Source: Thuidium tamariscinum
Taxonomy: Eukaryota > Streptophyta > Bryopsida > Hypnales > Thuidiaceae
Assembly: GCA_947034885.2 (NCBI GenBank)
Contig: OX344756.2
Span: 21,373,489 to 21,437,488, forward strand
Reading direction: 5' to 3'
Length of the DNA: 64,000 nt
In this document: in pieces, positions 12,757 to 25,700 of the stretch
Layout of the letters: each line of letters begins with the position of its first letter
How positions within the stretch are numbered: position 1 is the first letter of the stretch
The notes under the pieces: model-generated
Told to the model about the DNA's origin: nothing
Seen by the model: only the letters and a program-made list of their open reading frames with translations
Database searches by the model: none
Made by a program: the position numbers and the translations under genes

Positions 12757-12814
12757 CATCATCATCATTATCATCATTATTATTACTACTACTACTACTA
12801 CTACTTCTTCTTTT
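12757..12814. repeat. Compound trinucleotide microsatellite
   Basis: Runs of ATC, ATT and ACT units in direct succession, ending in CTT units. Confidence 0.95.
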
Positions 12815-14029
12815 GATAACAAATGGAGAACCATTGCATTAAAAATTAGAACCAAAAACAGCCAAGCCAAAGGTTTGATAAATGAAGTGAATAGAGTTAA
12901 GAACCCTAAACAAAAGGAGATTAACAAGAGAATTCAACAAAAAAAACAAGTAAAGAGACCCATCCTTGACCCACCTAATGCTATCACCTTCTCTACAAAT
13001 TAACACTAAGGAGAAGATCCAAACGTGATCAAATTGACACTAATAATGGGCACTGTGATAGGGATGGTTGTGGATTGCATGTTGTGTTCTAAATATTGTA
13101 ACCCTACGATTGTCTATAATTGCGTCCCATAGTGCTCTATGAATGAGATGCGTCAAAACTTGGTTGTTACATATAATCCGACAAATGAAGATTAGTCCAA
13201 GCAACTTTCAATTTTCCACTCTATTCTATCATTTTTTTTCCATTCAAAGAATTTTGCATAATATAGAATACAATTGCCATTTTAAGCCTTACAAATAATT
13301 CTTATGTAATCTCAATTAAGCATACCAAAATTGAATTTTTTTAAATTCTATCTTTAGAATTTTAGGAAAGTCAATCTCTATGGTTTTATATTATGATTTA
13401 TTGAAAATAATTGATGATAATTTTTTGAATTTGATTGCATAGATATGTAAGAAACATCAATATGCACATCTTTTATGTTAAAAAACATCCCATTAAATCA
13501 CAAGCATATGATCTATGAGGTATTCAATGTAGGTTGTTATTCAATCAAAATTTGTAAAATAGATATTTCTATATATTTAGTAAGCTTTATCAATATAATT
13601 GTACCATCAGACCTAGTCTTTAAAAGACACATTGATGACCATAGAAATCATCCCTTTGTTTAGCATATAAATTATTGCCTTTAAAAAATTACAAAATCAC
13701 ACATTATAAGTCAAACTATTGTAGAATACCCCCCTTTTTTACAACAAAATTTCAAAGATGAATGATTGCATTTACATTTTCCTACTAGAAGGATTCTCCA
13801 TCATCCATTGAATGAAATGTTGTTGGCAACATTGAAGGATAAAAAGCACAAGCATAATAATAGTGTACGGGTCAAATAGAAAAATCTAGTTAGCATCTAT
13901 AAATATTTTTATTACAAAAAGTGATAAAATGAAGAATCACATTGAACACTTCATAGATGATATTTTCAATACTTAAATCCTAAAGGAACAAATGGCATTT
14001 TTTTGGACAACATATTGATTTTGCACATC
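12815..14029. other. AT-rich intergenic stretch
   Basis: No recognisable gene. The patch at about 13735-13800 (acaacaaaatttcaaagatgaa ... catcatccattgaa) resembles one arm of the fold-back element at 36012-36329 and the fragment at 24975-25050, so it is an old element remnant. Confidence 0.4.
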
Positions 14030-14033
14030 TTCA

Positions 14034-15717
14034 CCCCTAAAGCTGTAAGCTGCGTTTTTTGGCAACATAGCAATTTCAGGTAGCTCACTACAAATGGAGT
14101 TTTTATTTTTTTTCTTTGAAATTCTTACATAAGATGTGCTCAAGAAGTATCTTTAAGGCCCAACAATTTTCATAAATTCTGACTTTGTGGTTAAAAAGTA
14201 ATGGCATGATATGTTGTTTTCTTTACTCAGTGGACAGTCCAAGCAGGTGAAAAAACTTCTTTAACCCCTAAAGCCCTGAACAACCTTTTTTCAGATTATA
14301 ATTTTTTGGGGCAGCTCACTACAAATGGAGTTTTTGTTTGTTTTCTTTGAAATTTTGATACAATGTGTGCCCGAGGAGTAGCTTTAAGGCCCGACAATTT
14401 TCATAACTTTTGACTTCACGGTTAAAAAGTTATGGCAGGATATGTTGTTTTCTTTACTCAACGGGCAGACCGGGCAGCTGAAAAAACTTCTTCAAAAAAA
14501 CTTTTTTTTAAAAGTGAAATTTCAAATTGGTTCTTTAGGTTTATACAGACATGGGAAGATTTGAATCAATCCATTTTGATCAATGAATCAAAAGTTATGA
14601 AGATTTTGAGTTTGGGGTAGTTTGCGGCCAGTTACAGAATCTCTACAGTACAAAAAAAGTTTGAAATTCTTCATTTAATTCAATTTTTCATATTTTTGGA
14701 AAAAAATTAAAAAAAAAGGTGTAGATTGTTTATTACAACATTTTAACCATTGGGATTGAAAATTTTCAATTCCATGAATAAAATGTTCACAATTTAGTAT
14801 TTTGGCTCATTTTTTACTTCTTTCTACTTACTTATTTTTTCCTATATGTTGTACAATTCCAAATGGTTTGAAATTTTTTGAGAATGTAGCCAACTTGCAT
14901 TGAAGTATGAATTCAAAGAAAAACCACCATTTTGAATTTTCCCACAAATGTGGCCTTGTGAAGTGCAGCTGCCCGGATTTTCGCAGGGATAAAAAAACAA
15001 TTTTTGTCAATTCAAATGCTTATATCTTGCAATCTACATGGTGGAAATTTCTGAAATTTTTTCCACATGTTTACAAACCACCTTACTACAAGATCCTATG
15101 GTTTTATGAGTCAAAAATGTGTTTTAAAAAAAAAAATTGCACTTGTATTAGAAATGGCAGTTTTGGAGCATTTTTGGTGAAAACATAGTTAAGAACCTTT
15201 AAGGGTTAAGAAACTTCTTTTTTGAAAAGTTCAATTTCAAATTGATTCTTTAATTTTAAACAGACATGGAAAGCTTTGAATTATTCCATTTGGATTAAGG
15301 AGTCAAAAGTTATGAGGAATTTTAGTTTGCGGGTAGATATGGTTTTCAAAGACTCCATACCTACCTACAAACTAAAATTCCTCATAACTTTTGACTCCTT
15401 AATCTAAATGGAATGATTCAAAGATTCTTATGCCTCTATAAACCTAAAGAACCTATTTGAAATTTCACATTTTAAAAAAAAGTTTTTTTAAAGAAGTTTA
15501 TTCAGCTGCCCGAATTGCGTATCGAGTAAAGAAAACAACATATCATGCCATAACTTTTTAACCACAAAGTCAAAAGTTATGAAAGTTGTTGGGCCTTAAA
15601 GCTACTCCTTGGTCACCTCTTGTATAAAAATTTCAAATAAAAAAATAAAAACTTTATTTGTAGTGAGCTGTCTAAAATCACTATGTTGCCAAAAAACACA
15701 ACTCAAGGCTTTAGGGG
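14034..15717. mobile_element. Fold-back element with TTAA-type ends, split by a nested element
   Basis: The left end is CCCCTAAAGCTG at 14034 (flank TTCA, a decayed TTAA) and the right end is CTTTAGGGG followed by TTAA at 15718-15721. Removing the nested insert (14265-15206 plus one TTAA) leaves about 738 bp whose two halves are complementary, with a hinge near 15330 (actaaaattcctcataact versus agttatgaggaattttagt). A full relative lies at 20918-21670. Non-autonomous; no protein encoded. Confidence 0.85.
14265..15206 (-). mobile_element. 942-bp non-autonomous element nested in the fold-back, TTAA duplicated
   Basis: Flanked by TTAA at 14261-14264 and 15207-15210. Ends are CCCCTAAAGCCC and CCTTTAAGGG, a short imperfect terminal inverted repeat. 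Joining the flanks restores the host reading gaaaaaacttcTTTAAGAAACTTC with a single TTAA, which matches the uninterrupted arm of related copies. One end resembles the fold-back arms; the middle and other end recur in pieces at 17036-17666, 18700-18860, 28860-29100, 45449-46020 and 61867-62410. Assigned minus because its best match, 45449-46020, reads the other way. Confidence 0.85.
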
Positions 15718-15721
15718 TTAA

Positions 15722-17035
15722 TATGCACAAATAAAATTTATTTATTTTCCTTTGAAAATTATTTTTTATAGAGGAGTAGATTTAAACCCCCCAAAGCCCT
15801 AAGGGACGAAAAGCGTCCTCATAGTTTTGAAGCTCAATTCAAAGTGTTGTAACTTTGCATTTGATGTCCAAATTTAGTGACACTTCTTGGAAAACTTTTG
15901 CTGTAAAATTGTTGGATTAATACAAGATGCAATGATTTTTTTGTATCCATTTGATGTTCACAGGTTCAATTTGAGTTTACAAAATTGCAATTTGATGGCT
16001 ACAACTTTGGAAGCTTGTATCTTTTTCTTTTAATGTTCATTTTAAATAAAATTGTTATGTTATATTTATGGCAAATTTCGTTAAAATGGCGGTATTCCAA
16101 ATGCCATTTTCAGATTGTACGGTCTGAACTGAAAACCAACATCTGGGACTAGTATAGATTTCCAAACATCTAGGACAGATATAGATTTCTAAAATCTATG
16201 ACAAGTTTAGATTTTAGACTGTACGGTCTGGAACATCTTAGACAGGTGTAGATTTTATAAATCTACAACCCATATAGATTTCAAAAACGTATGACAATTT
16301 TACATTTCAGACCACACGGTTTGAATTGTCCAAAGTGCCAAACTAATGGAATACTGCAGTTTTGACGAAATTTGCTATGTTTCATCTAATGTTCATTTTA
16401 AATGAAATTTGTTGGGTTATATTTCCATTAAAGTCTAGTTATTGTGGTGAAATTTTCATGTCAATCCAAGTTGTTTCATAGTTTGAGAACAAATCAAAGT
16501 ACAAAATCCAATCATTTTTGGATTACAATGAACTTCAATTAGGCTTTTTTTTTCTTCATCTAGTGTCCATTTCTAATTTTAATTTTTTTTAAAGTTGTGC
16601 ATAATAGTCTACTTTGTGAACTTAAAATTTCATATCAATCCAAAAAGTTATAAGTAAACTAATAGCATTTTAGTAGAAGGAGGTTCAACCATAGATGTAT
16701 TTCTTACAACTATTTTTGAAATGCATTTTGCAAATACAATGAGTCAATTGAATGATTTTTTCTTGCACCAATGTGTCTATATGCTAGTTTTGAAGCACTT
16801 TATAGTTAAATTTTTTTCTTTGAGTAGGTTTAAACATCAAACTTGACCTCCAAATGTATTTCTAGAAAAAACTTAGCATTGATATTCAATACAAAAACAT
16901 TTCAATCTTGCAATCTATATGCAAAATATCTCCAAATTTGATTCATTTCATCTAAAGCACATATACTATAAGATTGTACAATTGATATTTCTATACCTTA
17001 GTGACATTTAGACCTATAGCACTTCATTTCTACAA
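15722..17035. other. AT-rich spacer containing an inverted-repeat element (16085-16361)
   Basis: At 16071-16375 the ends gcaaatttcgTTAAAATGGC and its complement frame a 277-bp interior with short repeats (tctaggacagatatagattt). TTAA at 16081-16084 and TTGA at 16362-16365 sit at the borders. A smaller relative lies in the bZIP-like gene at 33555-33680. No genes are seen in the remainder. Confidence 0.6.
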
Positions 17036-17138
17036 GGCCAAAAAAAGTATTTGGGTCAATTCAAATGCTCGTATCTTGTAATCCATATGGTAGAAAGTTT
17101 TGAAAGTTTTGAAAGTTTTTCCTCATCTTCTCAAACTA

Positions 17139-17538
17139 AGGTAGAACCACCTGTAACCAATCATTTAAGGTATTTTAGGCATGATCTAATGTAGTGCAAA
17201 GCAAAACAAATATTTTCAAAGGTGTAAAGATAAAAATGATGGGGATTCCAAAAATTTTGGTAATTTTATCACATGAATTGAAATTACTATGAATTTTAGA
17301 AGGCATAAAGTGTACTTGACCAAATGCCAATTTGTGGAGTCTTCTAATTTCGATCATGCAAAAAACTACTTTTTTACTCACTTTTTTCTACTTTTTTGCA
17401 CACTACTTTGCAACATGTGCCATGAACTTTTAGTCCCAACTTTAAAAATGAGAAAAAAACTCATTCTAGCCTTGGTTGGAAATACGTCCATCAAAAGGTT
17501 GGCTATGGAGAGCCGATTGGTTATAGGTGGTTCTACCT
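17139..17538. mobile_element. 400-bp Tc1/mariner-like (Stowaway-type) MITE, copy 1
   Basis: A 27-bp near-perfect terminal inverted repeat begins AGGTAGAACCACCTGTAACC, with flanking TA dinucleotides at 17137-17138 and 17539-17540. It interrupts another repeat: the sister copy at about 61990 reads actagc across the same point, whereas here it reads acTA[element]TAgc, showing precise TA duplication. Other copies are at 48043-48439 and 52021-52400. Confidence 0.88.
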
Positions 17539-17540
17539 TA

Positions 17541-18327
17541 GCATACTACAAGATCCTATGGTTACATGTGACTAAAAATAATATTTTTCAAATATTTGGT
17601 AATTGTGTTAGAAATGGCAGTTTTGGATTTCTTTTGGTAAAAACACAGTCAAGAAACTTTCGGGGTTATTTAACTCAATTTTCATATTTTTGAAAAAATT
17701 AATTAATTGGGTAGAGTTTGTTTATTACAACATTGTGATCATTGGAATTGACAATTTTTCAATTCCATAACAAAAATTTTAACAATATGATATTTTGAAT
17801 AATTCTCTACTTCTATTTATCAATGTGCGATACCAATATTGATATCAAACTTGATGTTTGTTCATATTTTATTGTCCAAACCAACAACCATTGATGGTAA
17901 TTATGACAAAAAGACCTATAATAAAGGTATTTACAATATAGTTTCACTATAAATATAGATATTTTCTATACTAAAGGCATTTATATTATAGTTATATAGT
18001 TTTTTAGGTTCAAAGGCTCAATACTTTAGCTCACATAGTAGCAACCCTCTTCTTTCTACCTAGTATTTTTTTCCTATATGTTGTGACAATTCCAAATGTT
18101 TTGAAAATTTTTAAGCATATAGTTGAATTGCCTTGACGAATGAATCCAAAAATTTATTACCATTTTTGACATTACCACCATATTTTTCATACAAACATGA
18201 CCTTATGAAGTGTAGTTGTTTGGTTTTGTAGGGCTAAAAATAGGATTATTGTCAATTCAAATCATCTATATAGGCTATTTTGTTATTAATTGGTGATAAA
18301 TTTACTTACTTTAATTGCATAGATATA
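17541..18327. other. Fragment of the TTAA element family, then AT-rich spacer
   Basis: 17541-17666 continues the host repeat interrupted by the MITE and ends in a decayed terminus (tttcgggg|TTAT). 17670-17800 resembles the interior of the 14265-15206 element. Nothing else identifiable. Confidence 0.5.
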
Positions 18328-18599
18328 AGGTGAATACACCTAAAAGTGCCACTTTTTGGTACTGTGCCTAGTAACTATTACTGGTCTGATCAAATTTTCA
18401 TATGGTCTTCTTGGCAAGTGAAAGGACATTCCAATGCACCAAAACACGCAGCATTTGGATACAATATGCAAAAGTTATTAAGGTTCAAAGTCTATTTCTA
18501 AAAGCGCTCCAGCCAAATAGGTACATAATGGAATTCAGAAATGTATAGCAACTATAGATGGCACTTTTAGGTGAGGTGCAATTTTAGGTGTACCCACTT
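18328..18599. mobile_element. 272-bp TA-flanked MITE, sister of 47085-47357
   Basis: Terminal inverted repeats AGGTGAATACACCTAAAA and AAGTGGGTACACCTAAAA, with TA on each side (18326-18327, 18600-18601). The interior includes ttggatacaatatgcaaaag, which recurs inverted in the 273-bp copy at 47085-47357. Tc1/mariner-type by TA target and short terminal repeat. Confidence 0.8.
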
Positions 18600-18601
18600 T
18601 A

Positions 18602-19739
18602 GATATGTAGGAAAATCCATATACACATATACACAATTTTCATATTACTCCATAATAAGCACCCCATTAATTCTTATATGTTTTTGACTATGTTTTCACC
18701 AAAAATGCTCCTAAATTACTATCTCTAGCACAAATACCAAATCTTTGAAAAAAAAATTGGACATATGTGACTATAGGATCTTGTTGTACCCTGATCTCAA
18801 ATATATGGAAAAAATTTCAAAAATTTCCACCATGTAGATTGTAATATGTTCAAATAATTATAAAATATATGAAAATTTCTACAATTTATTTAGTGTAATA
18901 GTTGAAGCTTTCTTTAATTCTAATTTTTTTGGTTGTGGTTTTCATACTATGACTTTGGCCATGGATACAATTGTAGATTGACTTTTTGATCATTTCATGA
19001 TTTTAGTCATGTGCATTTACACCTAGTATATCCTATATTCATTGATTAAAAAAAATGGATACACAATATTTAAAATATTACCTAAACCTATTCTAATATA
19101 AAGGTCATCATTGGAACTTAATTAGCCCTTTCACGAGAGCTAACAAGTTTTACTTATCCAATTTAGACAAGTTTGGAGAAGTTTAATGTCTATATTTACT
19201 TAAATTATACTCCTTACATTATTTATTCCAATGTTGTATTTCAGTTCCTAAATGCAATAGTAATACATCAATGTGGCTACTATTTCCTATATTCTCTCTA
19301 ATGATATGTCATGCTCCTATATTATGAAGCCTTGTGACAACAATTCAATTTTTATATCTTGGTTATTGTAGTCAATATTATAAAGACATGAACTCTTGGA
19401 GTGAAAATTCAACAAACCAAAGAATTATTTTTTATGTTTGCATAATTGTTGAGTATCATCCATGCATCTATGATTTTGTTATCTATTTATGATTATATTA
19501 CTCACTTTTCTATCATACAAATAGGTTGTATCATTTTTTTTAATTGGAAAAAAAATGGACAAAAGTGATGCTAAATTGACAATATCAATTTTTTTTAATA
19601 TGCTTTTTATCATGAATGCAATTCTTCATTAAATGAATATTGGAAATCAAGATTCAAGAGATAATTGTTATTACAAAGTAACTTTGGAGATATCTTGAGT
19701 ATATAATTCAAACAATGTAAATTGATAATTACTATTATA
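18602..19739. other. 5' flank of DRC5
   Basis: AT-rich; 18700-18860 is a fragment of the TTAA element family. The DRC5 promoter should be within this stretch, but I see no convincing core element. Confidence 0.35.
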
Positions 19740-22700
19740 ATGGCGGATGGAACAAAGCATGAAGATGGGGAAAAAAACCAAGAAGAAAAGAAAAAAATTA
19801 AACTAGAAAAAACACCTCCACCTCCATTACTAAAGACCAAAGAAGAAGTATGGAAGGAAGGTGTACCAATACCTCCTTTCTACTTTCAACCAACATTAGT
19901 AGATATGCTTGTGCCCATCAAAGCAATAAATTATAAAGATTATCCTTATTTTGGTGACATGCCATTAGACATCAGAGAACGTATTGTTGGATTGTTGCCA
20001 ATCGATTTACCGTTGGAACTTGTTTCTGATGTGAGGTGATCGTTCTTAATCACTTAAATTTTTGCATTGCTTTTTTTATCTATAAATAATGATGCAATAC
20101 ATTGATTGGTTTTTCTATATAATTTGAATTACTATAGAAGTTTCAAAATAGTAATAGTAAAACTATTATTATAAAAAAAATATGCTTATAAATTACCATT
20201 AAGAGTTTGCTTTGGTTTGACACTATTTTTTTCTAGATATGTCAAAAATAATAAAATTGTAATTGGACTTTAAAAAAATTATATTTTGATAACTAATGTT
20301 TGATGTATGTAGTTGATTATAGAAGAGAGCTATTGGAAGCAGAGATCTCTTCCAAGGTGGAGGAATTGCGATGTTGCTTGTCATGGAGATTCATGGAAAC
20401 AATTATATTTTGAGCGCAACTTGAATGATTTTCTTGAAAGGTTTAAAAATGCTAAGTTCTTCATGATTATGAGCTTTATTATCTCTATTGGAGTATTTCT
20501 ATTTAATGATCAATAAAATTTGAACTTAATAATATGTAATATAAAATATATATTTATTGTATTTTTTTAATTCATTTTCTTTTATAAAAAGTTTATGTTG
20601 ATCATATACTTGCATTCTTAGCTATGAATTGACTAAAGATTGGGAAGAAGATTTACGAGACTTAATGAAGTTGAGTGCACCATATGTGCATACTATTAAT
20701 GTTTGTAAATTTCCCTCTCATATGCAATTACTCATCATAAATGAGGAATTTAAATCGTAAGTTCAAGCAATACAATTCTCATGATTTGATGATACTTTAA
20801 TTTAACAAAAATACAATGAATGAGTTTAGATTTTGAATTTTTTTGAAATTAAATTTGAAAATTAAATTAATGTTTTGTGACACAAATATAAAATAATATA
20901 TGATTGCAGTATATTAACCCCTAAATGCAAAAATTGTGTTTTTTGGCAGCATAGCAATTTTGGGGCTTTGGGCAGCTCACTATAGGTGGAATTTTTTGTT
21001 TTTTTTCTTTGAAATTTTTATATAAGATGTGACCAAGGAGTATCTTTAAGGTTCAATAATTTTCATAATTTTTGACTCTATGGTTAAAAAGTTATTGCAT
21101 GATATGTGATTTTTGTTGATTAGCAGGCAACATGTGCAGTTCAAAAAACATCTTTTTAAAAATACTTTTTAAGGAAATTAAAATTTGAAATTGATTCTCT
21201 AGATTTATACAAGCATGGGAAGCTTTTAATCATTCCATTTGGATTGATAAGACGAAAGTCATGAGGAATTTTGGTTTGTGGGTAGGAATGGTTTTCAAAG
21301 ACTTCATACTTGTGCATGAACTAAAATTCTTCATGACTTTCATCTGATTAATCCAAATGGAATTATTCAAATTTTCCCATGTCTGTATAAACCTAAAGAA
21401 TCAATTTCAAATTTTAGTTTTAAAAAAAAGTGTTTTTTAAAGAAGTTTTTTGAGCTACACAAGCTGCCCACTAAGCAACAAAAATCACATATTATGCAAT
21501 AACTTTTTAACCACAAAGTCAAAAGTTATAAAAATTGTTGGGCCTTAAAACTACTCCTTGAGCACATCTTATGTGAAAATTTCAAAGAAAAAAATAAAAC
21601 CTCCACCACCTGTAGTGAACTGCCCAAAATTACTATGTTGCCAAAAAAACATAGTTTTTGCATTTAGGAGTTAAGTCATATTATTTACAAGGTGATATGA
21701 TAAGAACTTAAAGTAATACTAGTAATAAAGATTTTTTTGTACCCATCACATTTCAAATTCACTATATTTTGTCATTTCACAGACAAAGTTGTTTTTAGTC
21801 ATTCACTTCTATAATTTAGTCATGTCAATGACCATAAATTGCAGGAACTTATGTACACTAAAGATTGAATATGGAAAACCCAATGTTGGCATGAATTATG
21901 ATATTAAAGACTTTGGAATGCTAAACTCTGATTGTGTATCAATGACATATTTTTGTTCAGTGACACAGACACTCACTGAACTCAATTTATCATCTAATTT
22001 ATTGAAAGATCATCATGTATGCCATCATTTTCCTCCATTGTTTATTTTCCAATGTGTTAATAGCAAACTTGCTAATTTAAATGCAAATTATTTCTTAATT
22101 TCCATGGTCACAATTTATGTCTCATTTTCATCCACACAATTCTTCATTTCATTCCTTTTTGTTTAAATTATGATAGCTAACATCCAAGCATCTTATTAAC
22201 CCAAGAAGAATGCAACCCTGCTATGACTTAGATAGTTATCAAAGTACTCCAATTATTAGATCAATAGCTGCATTCTTTGTTTCTACAATGAAGTCATCCA
22301 TTAGACTTTTTATCTTTGTAGGCTTCCTTCAGGGTTAAAGAAACCTTGCATCTTGATGAAACTTTATTGCATTCAAATGGGCTTCATTTGATATATAAAA
22401 TTGAAGAGTATTTTAACAATTCAGAATTTTTAAGAAAAAAAAAATGATGCCAACTGTAGTGATTTTGTGAACAAAAAAAATTATAATTTGCAGGTGAAAA
22501 CACTTGTGGATGGAATGGTAAAAAATCCTACAATTGTGAATTTGGATCTTTCACACAACATGATTGGTGATGCTGGATGTTCATATCTTGCTAAACTTCT
22601 GGATGCAAAGAACTGTGTGCTTTTATTCCTCAACCTTTGCAACAATCAAATTAAAAAACTTGGTAAAATCTAATTTCAAATCTTTTATTATGTGGCATTT

Positions 22701-25700
22701 TATTATCAATTACTCCATACATGTTATTGTATTTTTCACTACAAAAAAATAAGGGAATAAATGACTTGTCCATAGAGTCATTGTGGACAATAGTGACTGC
22801 AAAATGACTACAAAATGACTTTTTTGTGACTATTGTTGTTCACAATGACTCTTATGGACAAGTCATTTATTCCCTTGTTTTTTTGTAGTGTTTTGTATTG
22901 TATACATTGCTATGTAAATTTGAGTTAACCATGAAGGACAAATGTTGCTTGAATGGAATGGACATTGAATGTTTGGATAGGGTCATGCAAAATCAATTGG
23001 AATGGATATTTTTGAAATTTTGATATCTAAAATTTTATACCAAAATTGACTTTGTAGGAAAGAATTTTTTTTTAATGAGGCACTTTTGTGAAGGTTTTTG
23101 TTGCCTGGAAAAATTTAGGCAATTTAGGTAGTTTGAGCATTTTTTATATTAAATACCTCATCTACTTGTGAATTTTTTTTTTGTAAATGACATGATACAA
23201 TTTACAATTAAGAAAAAGCTCAAAAGTTCATAGTCTAAGAGGAGTGAAACTTTGTAAGCTACCATAGTTGTAGGGCAAGGTCACCAAAATATAATTCTAA
23301 AAGTAAATGCCAAAGTTTTAGGGAAATAATTTTTTTTAAAACACAAAAATATGGTATGGTGAAAAAAAAAAAATTGCCAAACAAAACTTATGGTATATTG
23401 GGTAATTTTGAAAACAACATTATTTTCTTCTAATTTTGAATGTGAATATTTTTCAATCTACATCGTCAAAGATTTTCTTTAAAGGTTTCTACATATTTTA
23501 AATGTTTGTCTCTATCTTTTTACTATTCATATTTCAAAAAATCAAATCCTTCAATGCAAAAAGAATCATCAAGTAATGGTTAGTATATTCCTCATTTGGT
23601 ATTGCAAGGTAATCTAGAGTAAGGTAGATCTCTTACTCCTTTTGAAATTTGCAAGCAAACACTTAACAAGATGTATTACTCAATGAGTCAATGCTATACA
23701 AACTCAATTTTGAGTGGAGCAAAAATCTCATTTTAAGAGGGCTTAAAGTGTGTTGAACTTATTTGACAAGAATGAAAAACTTTTGCATTAACTTCAAACA
23801 ATATAATCTTTCAATTTATGAGATAAAATGGGCTCAAATTCTTTACACAAATTGTCCTACCAATCTAATACATTTGTGTAAAATTTGAATCCAAAAAAGT
23901 TATAATCTTCATTTTTATCAAGTGCACCAAAAAATGATAGTTTTTGACAATTTCACTTTAAAAAACAACCTCTGTCTAGTAAAGGTTGAAATACTACTCT
24001 AGAAATGTGCATTTCATGTAACAAATTTACCATTGCATGTGGAATTTCAAAGGAATATTTCCAGGGCTCTTTTTTTGGCTTTTTGGTGCTAGTTTGCTAA
24101 AAAACATCCAAAAATGATCTTGCTAAAAAACATCCAAAAAAATGCCTAAAAACTTGGATGAAATCACCATACAACTTTGAAATAAAGAAAAATATTAGAT
24201 GAATTTGCCTACATTTGGATGAAAGCCATACTATACATCCAAAAAATGGATGAACATTGCAATTCAGAGCATCCTTATAACATTTTATGTTGCCACTGTG
24301 GCTATTCTCCAAAAATGCAAAAAAAAGTCCTGAATGTTTCAAAATAAAAACAAAAGTGTCTTTGTTATGACAATGAAACTGCATCAAAGGTAACATATAT
24401 CAAATTGTTGCATTAACAATAAAGACAATGTTTCTGAAATAAAAGACTATTGCAGGTACCCGAGCCATAGGATATTCTTTATCAGCCAATAAAAGTTTAT
24501 TGTCATTAAATTTACGGCTAAATGACCTAGGAGATTATGGTGGTCACCGCATATTTGACTACATGATGGACAATCAAGTCATTCGGGTTAACCCTTAAGC
24601 GTCTCAATCCTTTTTTGAATTTTTGCACATTTTCATTTATAGCTTTGTACAGATATATCATTTTCCAGAATTTAATGAATTTGGTCATTAAAGAAGATTG
24701 TCTTTTTTAGATTCAAGTATTACATTTGACAAATGAGAGGTTAAGTGGATGAAATAGGGCCTTGAAGCCCTCTATTCATCGTCCAGAATATGGACGTCGG
24801 TGTGCTTTAGGGTTAAGGATATATTTAAAACTTTCATTTATTTCTTACTTTACAATACCTCAACCCCAGAAAGACAGGTTGGGCGCCATGGAAATTGGCT
24901 TTTTTGGGACCATGTCATTCATTTGCTTTAAAAAAGCCAAGAGTATTCATTGACGGTCAAATTACTGTGCAAGACCTCCCCTTCTCACACAAAATTTCAA
25001 GGATGAACATTTGTACTTTTGTCCTGTATATAAGAATTCTTTGTCATCCATTGTTTATGTAGTGTCCAGAGTGTCCATATGGGGTTAAAGGATTTTAAGT
25101 TTTAAGGTAATTAAGGTAGAAGGCTTTTTTAAATGGAGCGGGTTTTAAAATGGTGCCCTACCTTAAATGTACAATATTGTACATGTTGCTTTTTCATAGC
25201 CTTTAGTAGTGTATTGACAGTGTACCAATTTTAGCTAGGGCACCATTTTAGAGTCTTATGTTCTTTCAACTTCAAAATTTGATAACTAATTCAACAAATC
25301 TGTAAAAAATACAAAAAAAACTTGAGTTAGATGTCAATTCCATTTGTCTTTCAATGAAAATATACTGAAAAATATTTCAAGATGTTTCACCTCTCCAAAA
25401 TTCAATTTCAGCCCTTAGATGGGTGATTACTGAGCCTTCTACCTTACGCTTAAAATCACTCATATAAGCAATTCAGTATGGTTCCCATTGATATATTAGA
25501 AACTTTTTGTGGAGCCTTGTTGGTAGTCAAAAGGGTATTCCAGATTCTCTTGGAATGCATTTTGTGGATATAATATGAATAAACTATGAATATTCAAAGT
25601 GCTGAAAATTAGGTGTTTCGAAAGCTGACTGTAAACTCTCATGAATGATGGAAATATGTTTTAGACAAAAATCTAGAGAGTGTGGTTCTACAAAGCGGTC

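Noticed and set aside
12616-12816. Frame ending in a His/Tyr/Phe run
   Set aside because: The run is a translated trinucleotide microsatellite.
24817-25084. A second complete TTAA element following 24812
   Set aside because: The right end (GGGG|TTAA) fits, but the left border at 24813-24816 is not followed by a CCC-type terminus, so it cannot be called complete.
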